A DNA stretch of 64,000 nucleotides from Chrysogorgia sp. JL179-B06 (GCA_035772405.1 JAYKKM010000149.1:4834501-4898500), one strand, 5' to 3'; positions 1-12,525 are shown, counted from the first letter of the stretch. A program made the numbers and translations. Notes: generated from the sequence alone by a model not told the origin.

Positions 1-378
1 ATAAGAAGGCAACTTCTTAACCAAAGGATACATAACGTTGTCTAGAAAACTGGAAACGAGCTCGGTGGGGCAACTACAAGCGGAAACAATCGGCCTGCCA
101 GGATTGTTAGGTTGATGGATTTTAGGTAGGAAATATATCACAGGCGTTCTGGGGGTTGTTAATATAAGGTTAGATGCAGAGGCAGGCAATTCACCGGCTT
201 GGATGAAATTCTTGATGGTAGTTTTGACGGATTTTTGGTGAGATTGAGTGGGATCGGAATTCAACTTAGTATAAAATTTGTCACCATCATTGATCCTCAC
301 GGAACGAAGATGTTCAGCAAACCTGTCTAAAAGGCGTCGCCCAGTTTCACCGATGTAGATTTTAGGGCATAGTTCCTC
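1..378 (-). mobile_element. Inverted chimeric Penelope-like fragment (GIY-YIG piece joined to RT piece)
   Basis: Bases 1 to about 270 are a close inverted copy of 760-1020, the reverse transcriptase region of the neighbouring Penelope-like element. Bases about 290-370, read on the minus strand, encode a GIY-YIG-like stretch (KIYIGETGRRLLDRF) that belongs at the other end of such an element. So in minus orientation an endonuclease piece precedes an RT piece. Inverted, truncated 5' fragments are typical of Penelope elements. The junction could be a template switch or two nested copies. The fragment runs off the window edge. Confidence 0.65.
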
Positions 379-438
379 TAACGAAGTACTAGTTCCTCTA
401 ACGAAGTCACTCGTCTAGTTTTCACTATTCCCTCTGAT

Positions 439-1514
439 TTGCCATTATCTGACCCCGAGAGATCTGTTCTTGCGAAAGGTCTCAAGTTTGTTCCCAACTC
501 CGGGACCATCGATCTATTTTCAGTTAAAGAGGATACCGAATCTTTCTTCCGCCGCATGCGCCTCAAAGCCTTTTTTCATGATAAGCCCACTTTCAATAGC
601 AATAAGGATATTTTCGAAGAACTCAACCCCAAGAAGTCGTCTTGGTCTCCATCCGAAGGCGATTTTTCTTCCCTTGATCTTTTGTAAGACAATGCCGCCA
701 TGACTTGTATCGACAAGAGGCTCTTCGTCAACTCAGCGACACCATCTTTTATACTAATTCCGATCCCACTCAATCTCACCAAAAATCCGTCAAAACTACC
801 ATCAAGAATTTCATCCAATCCGGTGAATTGCCTGCCTCTGCATCTAACCTTATACTAACAACCCCCAGAACGCCTGTCATATATTTCCTACCTAAAATCC
901 ATAAACCTAACAATCCTGGCAGGCCGATTGTTTCCGCTTGTAGTTGCCCCACCGAGCTCGTTTCCAGTTTTCTAGACAACGTTATGTATCCTTTGGTTAA
1001 GAAGTTGCCTTCTTATATCAAAGATACTAAACATGCCTTGCAAATTTTCGACCAGTTACGTTTCAGTAGTTCCGATAAATTTATTTTCACGATGGACGTC
1101 AAGTCCTTATACACCGTCATTCCCCATTGTGATGGCCTTGAAGCTCTGAAGTTTTTCTTTGATCAGCGCACTAATTTAGAACCCTCCACAACCACGTTAC
1201 TCCGCTTAGCAGAACTAGTGCTTACCCTTAACAATTTTTCGTTTGATGGTGAACATTATCAACAAATAAGTGGTGTTGCGATGGGCACCAAAATGGGTCC
1301 AAGCTATGCTAACTTATTTGTTGGTTATGTTGAAAAACAGATCTTTGAACAATACACGGGTCCCTTGCCTGATTTTTTCGGCAGATTTATCGATGACTGT
1401 TTAGGAACAGCGTCGTGTTCACGTGTCCTTTTAGAGCAGTTCATCAATATTTACCATTTTCGAGCTCGCATCCTTACTATTGCAAGAAGGCCATCCCTTA
1501 TGGAGTTGCCTTGA
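439..1514 (+). pseudogene. Penelope-like reverse transcriptase, frame-broken
   Basis: The RT of a Penelope-like retroelement lies in two frames: 439-687 (N-terminal region) and 705-1514 (RT core). In the second part the family's motifs are visible: KIHKPNNPGRPIVSA upstream of the fingers, MDVKSLYT as motif A with its aspartate, GVAMGTKMGPSYANLF as motif B, and RFIDDCLG as motif C with the paired aspartates. The frame changes near 690-705 and again near 1490-1515, after which the endonuclease follows in the third frame. These breaks make the copy non-functional as it stands. Neighbouring inverted fragments at 1-378 come from the same family. Confidence 0.85.
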
Positions 1515-1606
1515 GAATTAAGCGGAATTGTTCCACCAATGAATATTTGGAGAAAGCTTGCATTGAGTACAAATCGTATTTAAAATAGCAAAATTATAAT
1601 AATGAA

Positions 1607-2257
1607 TTGGTTGATAAACAATTTGAAATGGCCATGCGGAAAGATAGGACTGAAATTTTGAAACCCAAGAGGAAGCGCAAGAGACGCACGTTTCCATTAG
1701 TATTAGATTATAACCCCAGACTTCCAGACATCAGTAAAATTATTAAGAGAAACGTGAATTTATTAGAATCGTCGCCGTTGTTAAGAGATATATTTCCGCC
1801 TAAGTCCATCATACCTGCCTATAGGAGAACGAAGAATTTGAAGGATATATTATCGCCTTCTAAGTTTAGGAAAAAGGCCGACAATACTGGAGATGACTCG
1901 GTTAAGTTAGGATGTTTTAAATGTATAAAGAAATGTGACCTGGTAAAAATTATTTGGCAGAAGCTGAGAATTTTACCGGGTTCTGCTACAGGCCGCTTTT
2001 ATAAGATGAAGCAGACGCTTTCTTGTACTTCATCTGGGGTGATATATTTAGTTTCTTGTAAGAAATGCAAATTGCAGTATGTGGGATCCACTAATAACCA
2101 GTTTAAAGTTCGATTTCGCAATCATAAATCGGGAATGGTTACCGGAAAAAATACATGTGAGGTTGCCACACATTTTAATAAAACTCCTCATGTTTTAGGG
2201 GATTTTGATTTTTACACTTCGAAATTTTCCTTCACCATAAATCCTTTCAACATGTAG
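1607..2257 (+). pseudogene. Penelope-like C-terminal linker and GIY-YIG endonuclease
   Basis: This 216-aa open frame continues the Penelope-like polyprotein after the RT. Residues 1-110 are a basic linker (KPKRKRKRRTF). A cysteine cluster follows (CFKCIKKC). The C-terminal 75 residues contain a GIY-YIG-type nuclease core, seen as VIYLVSCKKCKLQYVGST followed by an arginine helix (VRFRNHKSG). In Penelope-like elements this domain nicks the target for priming. The start codon is only the first ATG after the frame break, not a natural start. About 80 bp of sequence after the stop recur inverted at 49499-49580. Confidence 0.8.
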
Positions 2258-2358
2258 TTTGATCGAGTGAAATGCCAAATATTACCTATAATATACCGAT
2301 AATCTTATCCCGGCATTACCACCATATATACAAAACTCGTGACTAGACTCTCGGCAAC

Positions 2359-2430
2359 GGCTTCCGTAGCTCAGTGGTCAGAGCACTGCACTAGCATCGC
2401 AGTGAAGTTGCATTTTTCGCAACTGCAGGT
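2359..2430 (+). repeat. tRNA-like sequence (SINE head)
   Basis: GGCTTCCGTAGCTCAGTGG is a good RNA polymerase III A box with a tRNA-like D arm. The anticodon-arm region reads CTGCA-CTAGCAT-CGCAG, but the T arm is replaced by other sequence, so this is not a working tRNA. A fuller copy lies inverted at 49631-49705, and both are followed by the same GGTCTTAAAATGTA stretch before a TA tract. Confidence 0.6.
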
Positions 2431-2446
2431 CCCGGTTTGGTCTTAA

Positions 2447-2981
<535 letters not shown>

Positions 2982-3125
2982 CTATTCGTGAGAAATGGAT
3001 CCCGCCCCGGCGAGATTATCACCCTCCCTTGCTAGGGGAGATATTTAAAAGGAAAGAAACTTGACAAGCGTATAAGCTCGGTGATGACACGAATTTGATT
3101 TGTGGGAAACAAGAATTAAAAAGTA

Positions 3126-3960
3126 TCATATGTTAGGTACGAATTTCCAGTGAATGAGTACCGGTAAAAGGAAGGGGAAAATATATAATACGATTAGGGA
3201 CAGTAATATCACTAACAGATGGAGAAAAAAGCTACAAAAAAACTTAAGACAACGGTCTAACAAAACTGCAGGGTAACCATTGTTAACAAGCAAAACCTTT
3301 AAGCTTATTAATGACTTCCTAATGAAAAATTTGGTAGGATGTGAAAATCTTAAAATAACGATCAAGCAACGTGTAAAAAGTCCTTTAAATGTATAGGGCT
3401 TACGATATACGGAAGTGTAAAGCTCCAATGTCCCACTGATGAAAGTATATCGATATTATTATTTATAAGATTTTTCGTAATTCGACCTTTCTTGGTTTCT
3501 AACATATTCAGTTTAGAAAACTTTTATCTTTTGCAGTCTAGAATTGTCATTTTCTTTTCAATGGCGTTCTTTTTGAACAAGTCGATGGCGTTGCTATATG
3601 GGCTCTCCAGTTTTAGGTCGGTTATATTTTAATTTTTTTTATTTTTTCACGAGGGTGGGTGGTTGGAAAACTGTCCTCTGAATTCAAACCCTTGTTTTAT
3701 CATCGGTATGTTGATGATTGTTTTATTGTATTTTGTTCGCAGAATCATGTTAATCTTGTTGTTCTTAGATTATCTTAATTCACGTCACAGTAATATATAG
3801 TTTACTAGTGAGCTAGAGGTGAACACAACTCTTCCCGTTTTCGATCTCTATGCATGGTGGCCGAGAACTGGCATTGCATTTTAACACTCTTTTTTAGCAA
3901 TATATATTTTTGGTTATTTTTATTTTTTCTAGTAAAGTAAATAAAAATCCATAATAAAAA
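3126..3960 (-). pseudogene. Penelope-like RT remnant
   Basis: On the minus strand 3428-3126 encodes a decayed stretch of the Penelope C-terminal RT/thumb region, beginning TSVYRKPYTFKGLFTR and containing a NNGYPAVLLDRCLKFF segment. The paralogous text at 8830-9100 (plus) reads nearly the same. The adjoining AT-rich block 3845-3960 is also an inverted copy of 8690-8810. The two fragments therefore flank the 4.7-kb region between them in opposite orientation. Confidence 0.6.
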
Positions 3961-3964
3961 AAAT

Positions 3965-4072
3965 TGTCAACAAACATGGCATAACAGCAATAACACTTGA
4001 CTCCTTCAATCTTGATGCGATGGCTTGGTCTAAAGTACCCATCACTGTGAAATTCGCCCTACTCCAAAACCC
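3965..4072 (+). repeat. About 100-bp direct repeat, copy 1
   Basis: Sequence from AACAAACATGGCATAACAGC to CGCCCTACTCCAA recurs with few changes at 5729-5826 in the same orientation, 1.76 kb away. It may be duplicated exon-like or element sequence. No terminal structure typical of an LTR was seen. Confidence 0.7.
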
Positions 4073-5165
4073 TATTATAATTCCTATTATAATTCCAATA
4101 GATTTGGCTTTTTCTTCTACCCTCATATTTACTTTTCAGAAGCCCCTTCCCATATGCTTCTTTCCTTCAAATAATTCCGATTTCTTTTTCCCGTCTAATG
4201 TCTACCTCTCCCTTCTATATGCGGGCACGTCGTTCCAGCACCTGCTAGTAGGTTAGAAACGTGCTTTCCCGGTCATGCTTGGAACCTGACGATTCATGGC
4301 CTATGTATTTACTTATACAGGGACGAGGTCGGGGTGGCGAACATCAGGCATTCGCCCCTGTCTTGGTATATTTTTTATTTTACCGCACCCAGGTTTTGCA
4401 ATTGCTTCAATACCACATCTCCAAAGACAATCTTTTCCTGTTATCTTTCTCCACCCTCTTTTCTTCAACACACTATTCAAATCTCCCTTTGTTCGTGAAA
4501 CCTGATTTTTAATGTTTCAAGATAAACAAGTTCTGTTCTTCCAACCACCACCCTCGAATTCCCATATCAGATCAAAACTATTTTGAACAAATTGTGATAA
4601 AGTAATATTTACAACTTTATCTAATTTCATCCAATCCTATTACCCCAACCCTATACCCCGACCCTAACCAAACTCAGCCAGACCCCATTCCCTTAATCAA
4701 CACTCACATCTCTATGTCATCAGACCAAACTCATCTCAGAATTGTCACAACAACTTCATTCAATCTCATTCAATATAAGTTCCATTTCACGTTCATCTAT
4801 ATTCAAAACATCCATAAATCCACCCCCATGACTCCAATTCTCCACCATCAAAGCATCAACCACCATGATACTGTACCCACATGATCCGAACACCTGACTT
4901 TTAAAATTTTATTTTATTTACATTTAATTTTATGAAAATAATTAATATACGAACAATCACACAATCTACACGCATTTCTATTCAAATATTCCAATTTCTC
5001 CATTTGCAAACACACCACCGCCCTGGGCTCTATTTTCATCTACACATTGTCCATGTCAATCATCCTTATTATCCATATGATAGAATTGTTGTGATATCCG
5101 TTATGCTCAATATACTGTTTGCCAATTATTTACAATATTCAACACCAGTATAGGTTCCATTACCC
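4073..5165. other. No gene recognised
   Basis: AT-rich, pyrimidine-biased sequence without a convincing protein, RNA gene or repeat structure. Short open frames here show no recognisable motif. Confidence 0.5.
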
Positions 5166-5561
5166 ATGCATCCATATACTATACAAAATAACACACTTAT
5201 GTATCAGATGAAGAAGAGGGTGAAAAGAGGAAAAGGAAAGGAGGATGAAGTAAAAAGGACCAACGAATTAGTTGTTCAAAGGTTAAGTGCTACTGTATCA
5301 GGGAAAGCACAGAAGTACTCGAGGGTTGGACCACTAATATTCATGCCATTTGTCTCGGAGGATGAAGTCACGCTGAAAGGAATCAAAATCACATGTGAGA
5401 AATATTTTAGACCCACGTTGCATGCAGGTTTGACATGTGATGTACTGGTGGGGGAGCAAGGACCTTCATGCAAAACAGTACAACAAATCCCTAATATGAA
5501 GTTAATTCATATCCGTTTCATAACAGAAAACGAGTACCAAGACATAGGCAGCAGTTCATAG
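5166..5561 (+). CDS. Hypothetical protein fragment, lysine-rich N-terminus
   Basis: A 131-aa frame in otherwise stop-rich DNA, with coding-like composition. It starts with a basic stretch (KKRVKRGKGKEDEVKR) and continues into a mixed globular-looking region that includes VLVGEQGPSCKTVQQIPN. It could be an exon or a fragment of a transposon or domesticated gene. I do not recognise the family. A second frame with similar character lies at 5913-6173, and the 100-bp direct repeat at 5729-5826 separates them. Confidence 0.35.
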   Translation: MHPYTIQNNTLMYQMKKRVKRGKGKEDEVKRTNELVVQRLSATVSGKAQKYSRVGPLIFMPFVSEDEVTLKGIKITCEKYFRPTLHAGLTCDVLVGEQGPSCKTVQQIPNMKLIHIRFITENEYQDIGSSS

Positions 5562-5728
5562 GAAGATGAGAGAGCACTAGACGAGGGAGAAGAAAGAAAG
5601 AAAGCAAGAGTAATGAGTGAAGGTACCCCAGTGCGCAATAAAATGCACGAAAATCTGGTAGGGAAAAGTGAGCGCTATCCTAAATGTCTCTAGTATGTCC
5701 ATGATATGATGAAATTGGGAAAGCTTGC

Positions 5729-5826
5729 CAACAAACATGGCACAACAGCAAGAACACTTCACTCCTTCAATCTTGATGCGATGGCTTGGTCTAAAGTACC
5801 CATCATTGTGAGATTCGCCCTACTCC
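5729..5826 (+). repeat. About 100-bp direct repeat, copy 2
   Basis: Copy of 3965-4072 (ATCTTGATGCGATGGCTTGG core). It lies between two hypothetical coding fragments. Confidence 0.7.
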
Positions 5827-5912
5827 AATGAAACCCATTAGGCACTGAGGGATTTCGCCAAGCATTCAAGGCTAAAACAAACAACACCACATATTCCAAT
5901 ACCACCTGTGTA

Positions 5913-6173
5913 GTGAAGAAATATCTCCCAGAAACGGTGAAAATTGTAGAGGAAACACAGACAGTTGAGGAACATACCAGAAAAGTGGTGCAGATGCATA
6001 TGTTGGCGCGAAACTTTGCATTGCAACTTAAAAAGAAAGTAAAAGACTCAGCATTGTTTGGTGTACCATTGAGGTACAATAACATTGGGATAACAGATAG
6101 CAAAGAAAATGTCACAGTTGAAGAATTTGTGGGTGGAAATTTTGTGAAATATATTAAAACAATGGTTTGTTAA
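5913..6173 (+). CDS. Hypothetical protein fragment
   Basis: An 86-aa frame of charged, helix-prone composition (VKIVEETQTVEEHTRKVV, LQLKKKVKDSALFGVPLRY). No known family was recognised. Because it follows the fragment at 5166-5561 on the same strand, the two may be exons of one decayed gene. No clear splice sites were identified. Confidence 0.3.
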   Translation: MKKYLPETVKIVEETQTVEEHTRKVVQMHMLARNFALQLKKKVKDSALFGVPLRYNNIGITDSKENVTVEEFVGGNFVKYIKTMVC

Positions 6174-6840
6174 CTGTTCCTGGTGAGACAGAAAGCACAA
6201 TGCCTTTCCCATTTCACATATAAGAAGTCCAACAGAAAGATGATGGTTCTTGATATACAATGAAGTGGTCATATGCTATATGATCCTAAAATTGCAACAT
6301 CCGACTTGTTTGACGAAGAGAATAAAATATTGTTTTGTACAGGGAACTTATCATCTAATGCAATTACTAATTTCATTGATAATCATAAATGTAATCATTA
6401 CTGTGAATGTTCTGGCCTTACTGAACTTTATAAAAGTTAAAACACACTTTTGCTCAGCTGTTTTTTAGTCAGAACAGATAAGAAACAACAAAGTGGTAAT
6501 TTATTATCAATGAATTTAATCTGTTACTAAGTGTGTTAATTGTTATGTTAAGTTAATAAGATGAAATGGCAAAACTGTTGTGTTTAATTTTCAGGTTCAT
6601 GTTCTGTGCAGTTACAAGAAAACACTGTATATTGTTTTAGAAAGATAATTTTTGAATCATTACATACAATGTATGTTTAATTAATAAAACCATGTTGGTA
6701 ATGTTGAGCTAATATATCATTTTTTGAATCTTCATATGTTATATATAAATACATACAGAATAAAATGTATAAATAACAAGGATTTAGAGGAAATGGCATC
6801 TTTGCTTTAGGTACAGGTATGCATACCGACAGTCACATTG
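6174..6840. other. No gene recognised
   Basis: AT-rich sequence with frequent stops on both strands and no repeat structure that I could see. Confidence 0.5.
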
Positions 6841-6849
6841 GGTCAACAT

Positions 6850-8540
6850 TGCCAAGGGTCAACATTGCCAGGGAATGGGACGACACGTTCACACTCTATC
6901 CTAAATGCTGGTTCAAGGAAATCCTCTTCCATTTCCAAGACACCTGCATGATTAGCTGCTTCTTTTAATTCTGCTTCACTGATAAGCCATCATTTAAAAA
7001 ATAATAACAAATTCCTATTATTATAATTTCTATTATCCTATTGTTGTGGGCATGAGGATCTTCCTTTCACTAGAAAAATGGTATGACATTAGACAAGGTG
7101 AATTAATTAGGGGTGACATTTTGACCACCTCTTGAAATGTTATACACAAGTATGGCCTATACTGTACCTGTACATGGTGCAAGCTTATTATTATTAATTA
7201 CAGTATTATACATGTATAATTAAATTATTAGGAATAATAGATACCACATTCTTTCAGGTTGTATTCTTGTGGATTATAAATGTGGTTGGGTACACCTGAT
7301 GGTAGATTTGAGTCTTTCTGTGCTCGAATGCGATGGGTGTTCCAGACCACCTCCCTAAATACACCTAACTCTCGTTGAATAAGAGGAACTAGCAGAAACG
7401 CCAGCAGCATTGTAAACTAACATTAGGTTACAGTTAAATTAATCTTATTATGTACCTGATAAAATTAGATGCACAAAACGTTTACACATACAAAAAGATC
7501 TTTAGTTATCCTGCAGAAAAACAAATTTTGCGAAAGTAAAATATTCAAGCACAAAAAAAGCACAGCACCTGTCTGTTTTATTATGTGAATTAGTGGTCCT
7601 TAAGTGGTCCTTGAAAGTGCTCGTGCAGCTCACGTTCTCCGCAGCTCACGTACTCCACCAGCGCTCGATCTGTAATATTGTTTCAAATACATAGGGGTGA
7701 GAAAAAGGCAGTAAATAATGCAAAAAATAAGAGAACAATTATATGGTGATTTTTAGAAGCTTTATTCTGAGTCTGCATAACAGTGCCCAACAAAGTATTT
7801 TGAAATCTAATCCGAGTGTGTAGCTGTAGCTTGGGAAAGGGGGGGTGGGGATCAAATCAGTGGACATGTGACTGTTGATATATTAATGTCTGTAGACTGT
7901 ATATACAAACTTGGCTGTAGATATATTTACCACACTACAAAAACTAAACATTGGTAGCACCTTACACATACTTGATTGGAGGTTGATGACCCAAAGATAA
8001 CTGTTTCTGCTGGATCCATGTCATTATGGTTTCTATGGAGAAATGCATGTTCCAAATACGATAGGCCAATTAGTTTCGGATTATTATTGTTTACCCATAT
8101 GCGCAGCCAAAGCAGTATTCTACTGGCTGTGCCAATACACCCATATACTACAAGAGGGAAGGTAAAGTTTTGGTGTCCCATTAACTTGTTATGACCGTCA
8201 AGTTAGTGTACCAGTTTGGACCTCTTGTCGTGAAAACACCCTTTTCGCGATGCTTTTCTTTCGTACCAACTCCACCACGTGCTTCCAAATCTTCGAGATC
8301 TAGATCATACATCATTGCATGAACAAGGTGTCTGGGGACGTTAAGACCATGCTCTTGCCTTAAAATCTTTTGCATGGCTCTATACCCTAAAAGTTGGCCA
8401 GGTCCTTCAAGTTCCTCGTATACAGCTTCTCTTACTTCATCTACTGTGACGTTCCTGTGGGTACGATGGAACGCAAACTCTAAGCATAATGTGAGAAGTC
8501 CACCTTCACAAAATCCAATATTTCTTAACGTTTTAGTCCC
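6850..8540 (-). pseudogene. Decayed integrase-like (rve-type) gene of eukaryotic transposon origin
   Basis: Three coding blocks on the minus strand resemble parts of one metazoan integrase-core protein. Block 1 (about 8540-8200) has EELEGPGQLLGYRAMQKILR, a helix-turn-helix-like N-terminus, and ends near RGPNWY. Block 2 (about 8175-7970) has FPLVVYGCIG and LWLRIWVNNNNPKLIGLSYL, the start of the catalytic core, and ends at a good donor (GTATGT). Block 3 (about 7397-7250) has WNTHRIRAQKDSNLPSGVPN, a typical core end. A possible last exon near 6990-6855 encodes an acidic tail. The central part with the second Asp and Glu is missing, and a small insertion with a frame change lies between blocks 1 and 2. 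It could be an IS3EU-like transposase or a domesticated relative. Confidence 0.5.
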
Positions 8541-8642
8541 TGACTGAAATATTTAATCAATTGATCTTTCAGAACTTAAATACGCCATCTTGAAACAGTT
8601 GACTACTTCATGTAAGTTTCTGTAACCGGCAGATCTAGGCCA

Positions 8643-9490
8643 TGAGGAATTTTTAATTTATTTTAAAATGAATCGAGTTTTATTTAATTTATATTTTTTA
8701 TTATGGATTTTTATTTACTTTACTACAAAAAATATAAAAATAACAAAAAAGTTATTGCTAAAAAAGAGTGTTAAAAATTCAATGGCAGTTCTCGGCCACC
8801 ATATATGTCTCTATGGATCGTACCGATGGCTTATCCACTTCCGTATATCGTAAGCCTACATTTACGGGACTTTTCACTAATTTTGGTAGTCTTATTCCTT
8901 TATCTTTTAAACGTGGGCTGATCTACACGTTGCTTGATCGTTAATTTAAGATTTGCACATCCTACCAAATTTCTCATTCGGAAGTCATTAAGCTTCAAAG
9001 TTTTCTTGTTAACAATGGTTACTCTGCTGTTTTCTTCGACCGTTTTCTTAGGGTTTTTCTTGATAATTTTTTCTCCATATGTTAGTGATATTACTGTGTC
9101 TAAGCGTGTTATATAATTATATACTCATTCACACTCGTATATAATTGTATAATTATATACTCATTCATCTGGAAACTCGTACCAAACTTATCAATACTTT
9201 TAATTCTAGTTCCCCACAAATCGACCTTCGTGTCATCTTTAAACCGAGCTTACGCTTGTCAAGTATCTTTCCGTTTAAAGACCAGACTCCCACGTTACTG
9301 AGATCGCATGTTGTCTATCAATATAAGTGTCAATGCTGCGGAGCATTGTATTTTGCGCAAGCGCGCGCATCTCGGAACACGTGGGAGACTCGGCATTAAC
9401 GGGCAATTACTGTCTCACCTTCACTTTCAAGCATTCGATGTCACTCTAACGAAATTACCACCCCATTTATTTTGATGACTTTTCTGTTCT
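8643..9490 (+). pseudogene. Penelope-like RT/GIY-YIG remnant
   Basis: From about 8830 the plus strand encodes, with breaks, a Penelope C-terminal RT region (CLHLRDFSLILVV-like, then NNGYSAVFFDRFLRVFL in another frame). At 9145-9399 it encodes a linker and a decayed GIY-YIG entry (VVYQYKCQCCGALYFAQ). The catalytic YIG is degraded to YFA. It is the inverted relative of 3126-3960. Confidence 0.6.
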
Positions 9491-9867
9491 TTGTTCGCGT
9501 ATAATTCAACGTTTAAATTACTAATCACAGAAAGTTTGCTTATTTCTATATGTACTATTTACAACATAAGCGGCTGTGTTGTATAGGATATAGCCGACTA
9601 CAGTCGAGGGAAAGCAAAGCCAAGCTTCCGTAGATGAACCACAGGTACCTGCAGGGACAGAACAGCGAGTCAGCGTTTTTTCATGAACTCTTACCCCTAG
9701 ATTTTAGTTTCCAGGGATTTTGTTGACCGGATATACGTCATAAATGGAATGCGGTTTTTATTGGTTTGAGGGTTGCTAATTCATGTTAGGATCACGAAAT
9801 GGTTTTGGACAAAATTTGGGGAAAGTACTAGATATGTCATCTACCTAAACCAGGTGCGCCAACAATT

Positions 9868-10187
9868 AGTCATCCACGTGTCAGCGGTACATTAAATTTC
9901 CGTTCGTTTTTCAACATTGGGTCTTAGAACTGTTGATCTGTTCATTTAATGACGTTAATACGTCAAAATACAGCTGGGGTTAGGAAGACACTTAAGGCGG
10001 GGGATTAGGGTTATACAACTCGATCTTAGGGGGGTTAGGGTTACAATCTAAGTTGTTTTGGATTAGCTGTTTTATGATGTATATCATGATCATACAGGCA
10101 TGTCCGATCGTATGATGTAGAAGACCAATGTTGAAAATACGTTGAAAACGACCGGAAATTTAATGTACCGCTGACACGTGGATGACT
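9868..10187. mobile_element. MITE-like inverted-repeat element
   Basis: The left end AGTCATCCACGTGTCAGCGG continues through ACATTAAATTTCCG, and its reverse complement closes the element at 10187, giving arms of roughly 50-60 bp. The interior has no coding capacity. The flanking phrase CAGGTGCGCCAACAAT also occurs uninterrupted near 10382-10398, which supports insertion into a pre-existing repeat. A target duplication could not be fixed. Confidence 0.6.
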
Positions 10188-10450
10188 TCACAATATTACA
10201 TTACATAAAATTACATTGACCTTTTACGTTTTCCCTATATGAAACCTGTTTGCGTTTCTTTCTCAAACCGGTAGGTACTTCATGTATGGCTAAAGCTGGT
10301 TACTTCGTGTATAAGCATGTCCCCAACACAACTATAGTCTTAACCAAAATTTTGGAAGGTACTAGATGTCATCGACCTAAACCAGGTGCGCCAACAATAA
10401 GTATTACAGGACCCCACTGAAAAACACTTCGGTGACGTGGGTATCCTGAA

Positions 10451-10452
10451 TA

Positions 10453-10494
<42 letters not shown>
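10451..10494. repeat. (ATT)n microsatellite
   Basis: About 14 copies of an ATT/TAA trinucleotide, possibly the tail of a decayed retroelement. Confidence 0.9.
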
Positions 10495-10744
10495 TGAAAA
10501 ACATAGTCTCAGATAGGTGAAAACATTGTCAACTCGGAAAACATTGTCGACCATGGCTTCTCAAAGGAACATGTGTAAACTCTCTATGCCTTCCTTTGTT
10601 GGTGAGGAAGAACCATTTCTAAGTCACCGCCAAAGACTGATTGAGACATTTATGAACAGCTATAGATGATCTCCATCCGACAAATAACGGTCTGGATTTG
10701 ATAAAACACTCTTGTAAAGACTGGCGAATTTTATTTTGTGCAAA

Positions 10745-10930
10745 TCAGCGACAACATCTTAAACGTGAAGTCTTATAAACTATAGATTCTGATGCACCTT
10801 TAATGTATGGTATTACTATTGTCACGATTATACTGCAGTCCGTCTCTTTGTTTTTGTGGTTGTTCCGTTCAGCAAAGTTAGTATTGTAGTTGCATGTTTT
10901 TTTTGCGATACACGCTCCGAAGATATTCAT
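10745..10930 (-). pseudogene. Penelope-like fragment
   Basis: The minus-strand frame contains VIPYIKGASESIV, matching in style the IPYIKGTSETLARIL text at about 22400-22450, which precedes the GIY-YIG domain in some Penelope-like proteins. The rest is decayed. Confidence 0.4.
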
Positions 10931-11079
10931 TTAATTTCGTTGCGAAGAGTTTCTGGTGAATCGGAGATAAGTTGTGCTCTTCTTGTCAATGTCCTAATGA
11001 TTGTTCCTTTGCGTACCGTCGGGCTGTAGGATATTCTGCATGTATATAGTATATCATAGTCTATCATATAATAGGATTT

Positions 11080-11425
11080 CCAGTCTCCAGTCAAGCCATA
11101 TAGAGGAACGCTTCCTCACAACTTACAAACAAACATTATACCTTTTTGGTTTCGCTACGTTGACGACAGCATTACTGCGCTACATCAAGACGTCGTCGAC
11201 GATTTCCAAACACTTTAACGAACAGAACTGTGACATACAGCAGTATCAAGGAGAATGGAGCTCTTCCTTTTCTAGACTATTTAGTGACCACGTGACGATA
11301 AGAAATTAAGGACAAGTGTGTACAGAAAACCATATTCAATACATACACTGATAGATTATCATCCTACAACCCGACGGCACACAAACCAACAACCATCAAG
11401 ACATTAAAAACGAGCACAACTTACT
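11080..11425 (+). pseudogene. Penelope-like RT fragment, frame-broken
   Basis: Across several frames the sequence encodes pieces resembling the region from motif C to the thumb: a Y-V-D-D-like stretch near 11155-11170, then NEQNCDIQ, a PFLDYLV segment, and SSYNPTAHKPTTIKTL. Frame changes make it non-functional. Confidence 0.5.
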
Positions 11426-11454
11426 TAATCCTCGGAAATGTTTTTGTTTTTTTT

Positions 11455-12440
11455 TGTTTTTTTTGTATAAACATATTTTATTAATAAATTAATTAATTAG
11501 TGTTTACCCAAGAGCGTAAACGCTCATCGAGGGGCTCACACTACATTTAAGAATACAAATAATTAAATAACGTACACTACAGGAGAAAACAAACACTAAG
11601 TATATGAACAATAAGTAAATAAATTTAGATCAACAGCAAAAATTGGTCAAAGCTGGTTCCATTGAAAGTTCAAAGATAGAATAGGTTAATCTTTAGAAAA
11701 ACGATTAGTTTGCTTGATGTATTTTTGAACATGCATAAATATACATCTATTACTATCTATACTCAAAACGATTGAACCAAATAAGAAAATGTTCAATTTT
11801 TGAAAATCCGACAAAAGATACCAGCCTTCACCATAAACTTGAGCAGCAGCCGAGAGTAAGGATAATCTAAGAGCAGCATATCGGGAACAATATAAAAAGT
11901 AATGAATTACTGATTCACAACAAGCTCCGCATAAACATGCTGGAGATAAACTACAATTAATTTTAAACAGATAATAATTCAAAGCATTACAATTTAGGCG
12001 CAGACGAGTATGTAAAATAGAAGAGTATCTATCAATAGAAAAATCATAATAACTAGTATAAGTTTGAATTTCTTAAATAAACCAATCGACATTGAATTGC
12101 GATCAATAAGATCAATACTATTCCACAATATAGTGGTTGAGGGAAAAAACGATTTTTTATATCGTTCAGTTCTCACACAGAAAAAAGAAAAGTCAAAAGC
12201 ATTTCGTAAAGATAGACCCGACCTCTGTTGCACTGTTTGAGGCAATAAATCCGACAAATAATTTGGTGTAAAATTATTTATAATTTAAAAATATAAAATA
12301 AGTTTATGAATAGATCGCCTTGTTTTCATATCTTCCCAGACTAATTCCTCCAACAATCGTACTCTACTAGTACCCCTCATAGCACCCGCGACCACTATTG
12401 CAGATTGATATTGAACATGCTCAATGAGATCGCTTTCATT
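11455..12440 (-). pseudogene. LINE ORF2 C-terminal fragment (CR1/Jockey-like style)
   Basis: The minus strand encodes RT thumb and C-terminal parts in broken frames: AIVVAGAMRGTSRVRLLEEL (about 12405-12340), RYKKSFFPSTTILWNS (about 12165-12115) and a terminal zinc-knuckle-like block ACLCGACCESVIHYFLYC (about 11940-11885). An AT-rich 3' region with AATTAATTAATT follows at 11470-11500. The element is 5' truncated, and a foldback element lies about 85 bp beyond its upstream end. Confidence 0.65.
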
Positions 12441-12525
12441 TTCAGATTTTGTGAGTCCCGTATTGGGATGGAACTGTATAAAACACATTACTGTAATTAT
12501 ATATTGTATAATATAACACATTATT

